Source of the DNA: Blastobasis lacticolella | Lineage: Eukaryota; Arthropoda; Insecta; Lepidoptera; Blastobasidae | Direction of reading: 5' to 3' | Assembly (NCBI GenBank): GCA_905147135.1 | Contig: LR990068.1 | Span: 2,314,001 to 2,378,000 of the forward strand | Length of the DNA: 64,000 nt | Shown: positions 63,292 through 64,000 of the stretch, in pieces | Numbering within the stretch: the stretch's first letter is position 1 | Layout of the letters: the number at the start of each line of letters is the position of its first letter | Made by a program: the position numbers and the translations under genes | The notes under the pieces: generated by a model | Database searches by the model: none | Told to the model about the DNA's origin: nothing | The model's input: only the letters and a program-made list of their open reading frames with translations

Positions 63292-63422
63292 CGCGGCCTA
63301 TAATAATTAGTCTCTTATCACATGTCTCTTTTGTGGACGGTACCCCAAAAGATGGACGGACGACCTTGTGAAGGTCGCAGGGAGCCCAAGAATGCAAGAG
63401 GCACAACACAAAGTCATACACA

Positions 63423-63732
63423 CGGTTGTGGTCTCGCGCACGAGGGCCCAGGGTTCGTTGATCAGATCAGATAATTACTTACAGTGGAGCGACTGCCATC
63501 TGACCTTCGCGACCCTGTCAACAGGGGAACCTGGTCAGATTGGACCATGGTTACTCTTTTAGTCGCCTGAGTGTGCAGGTTTCATCACCATGATTCCCTC
63601 GCCGTAAGATCATCGGTTAGCATTCAACTAACGTACATAACTCAGAAAAAGTCATTGGTATTTGTATTGGATTCGAACCGAGTACCTCTCGCTTACGAGT
63701 CGGACCCCTTAACCATTAAGCCATTGACGCTA
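63423..63732 (-). mobile_element. SINE family A, near full length
   Basis: CGGTTGTGGTCTCGCGCACG through GGTTTCATCACCATGATTCC to the head (TTCGAACCGAGTACCTCTCG, AACCATTAAGCCATTGACGC). The flanks AAAGTCATACACAC and AAGGTCACACACAG may be the target duplication. It lies about 320 bp past candidate exon 63036. Confidence 0.82.
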
Positions 63733-64000
63733 AGGTCACACACAGCCTTAATTTATGCAAATAAATTACAATTCACACGCCGTTGGCACTACAATGCCAC
63801 TTTGGACGAGTTTTAAACTAAATATCTTAAAGTAGATATATCACTATGTCACAGTTTATATCCGTTCAAGTAGAATTACATTTGAACGAGTCAACTTTAT
63901 TTTTAAACACAGTTTTGTCCAGTGATATCATGCAATGGACAAATAGATTGAACCTCTCAAGTCTGTGCGTTTGTATGTCCGTGGGTGTATGATGTTCGTT

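Noticed and set aside
1..64000. Bacterial features, rRNA, virus or LTR-retroelement genes
   Set aside because: No ribosome-binding sites, dense ORFs, rRNA cores, or gag/pol protease/integrase motifs were seen on either strand.

Overview
This is AT-rich eukaryotic DNA with no ribosome-binding sites, no operons and almost no long reading frames. Interspersed repeats fill most of it. The repeat types point to an insect and most likely a butterfly or moth: short retroposons with tRNA-like heads, a roughly 255-bp family ending in TGATGATG, many 5'-truncated non-LTR retrotransposon ends, and many small DNA transposons whose target duplications are still readable. The order-level call is inference; the species cannot be named from the sequence.

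Only two stretches look like host coding sequence, and both are short first exons on the + strand. The first, 29001-29117, encodes 39 residues, follows a GC-richer leader (about 28455-29000) and ends at a strong AGG|GTAAGT donor. The second, 63036-63104, encodes 23 residues and ends at GAG|GTAAGT. Both end in phase 0, so they could be alternative first exons of one gene whose body lies to the right of the window. If so, most of 29-63 kb is first intron. A third promoter-like, CpG-rich stretch lies at about 41540-41968. I do not recognise the protein.

Layout. 1-6.2 kb: short repeats, then a 5'-truncated LINE carrying a reverse transcriptase (4749-6201). 6.2-12 kb: inverted-repeat elements, several family B copies and LINE 3' ends. 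12-14.7 kb: a long-TIR element split by another repeat, a 15-bp minisatellite, a LINE C-terminus and a degenerate array of about 200-bp units. 14.9-20.2 kb: a tRNA-Gly-headed SINE with a nested insertion, a hAT-type element dense in GAGTC, a LINE tail duplicated on both sides of a family B copy, a 91-bp x5 tandem array, and three adjacent MITE or SINE units. 20-28 kb: SINEs and RTE-like LINE 3' ends. 28.4-29.7 kb: candidate exon 1, with a hAT-type insertion downstream. 30-41 kb: LINE pieces, hairpins and an exact 77-bp inverted repeat. 41-54 kb: further hAT-, Harbinger- and TA-type elements. 54-63 kb: repeats and nested insertions. 63 kb: the second candidate first exon.

The elements interact mainly as retrotransposons and their parasites. 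SINE family A ends in nearly the same bases as an RTE-like LINE end in this window, and family B ends in the same ATGATG simple tail. Several copies still carry target duplications, from about 11 bp to an almost perfect 118 bp. The DNA transposons include hAT-like (8-bp duplications), Harbinger-like (TAA) and TA-duplicating types, all non-autonomous here. I saw no CRISPR array, rRNA, functional tRNA, bacterial genes or virus genes.
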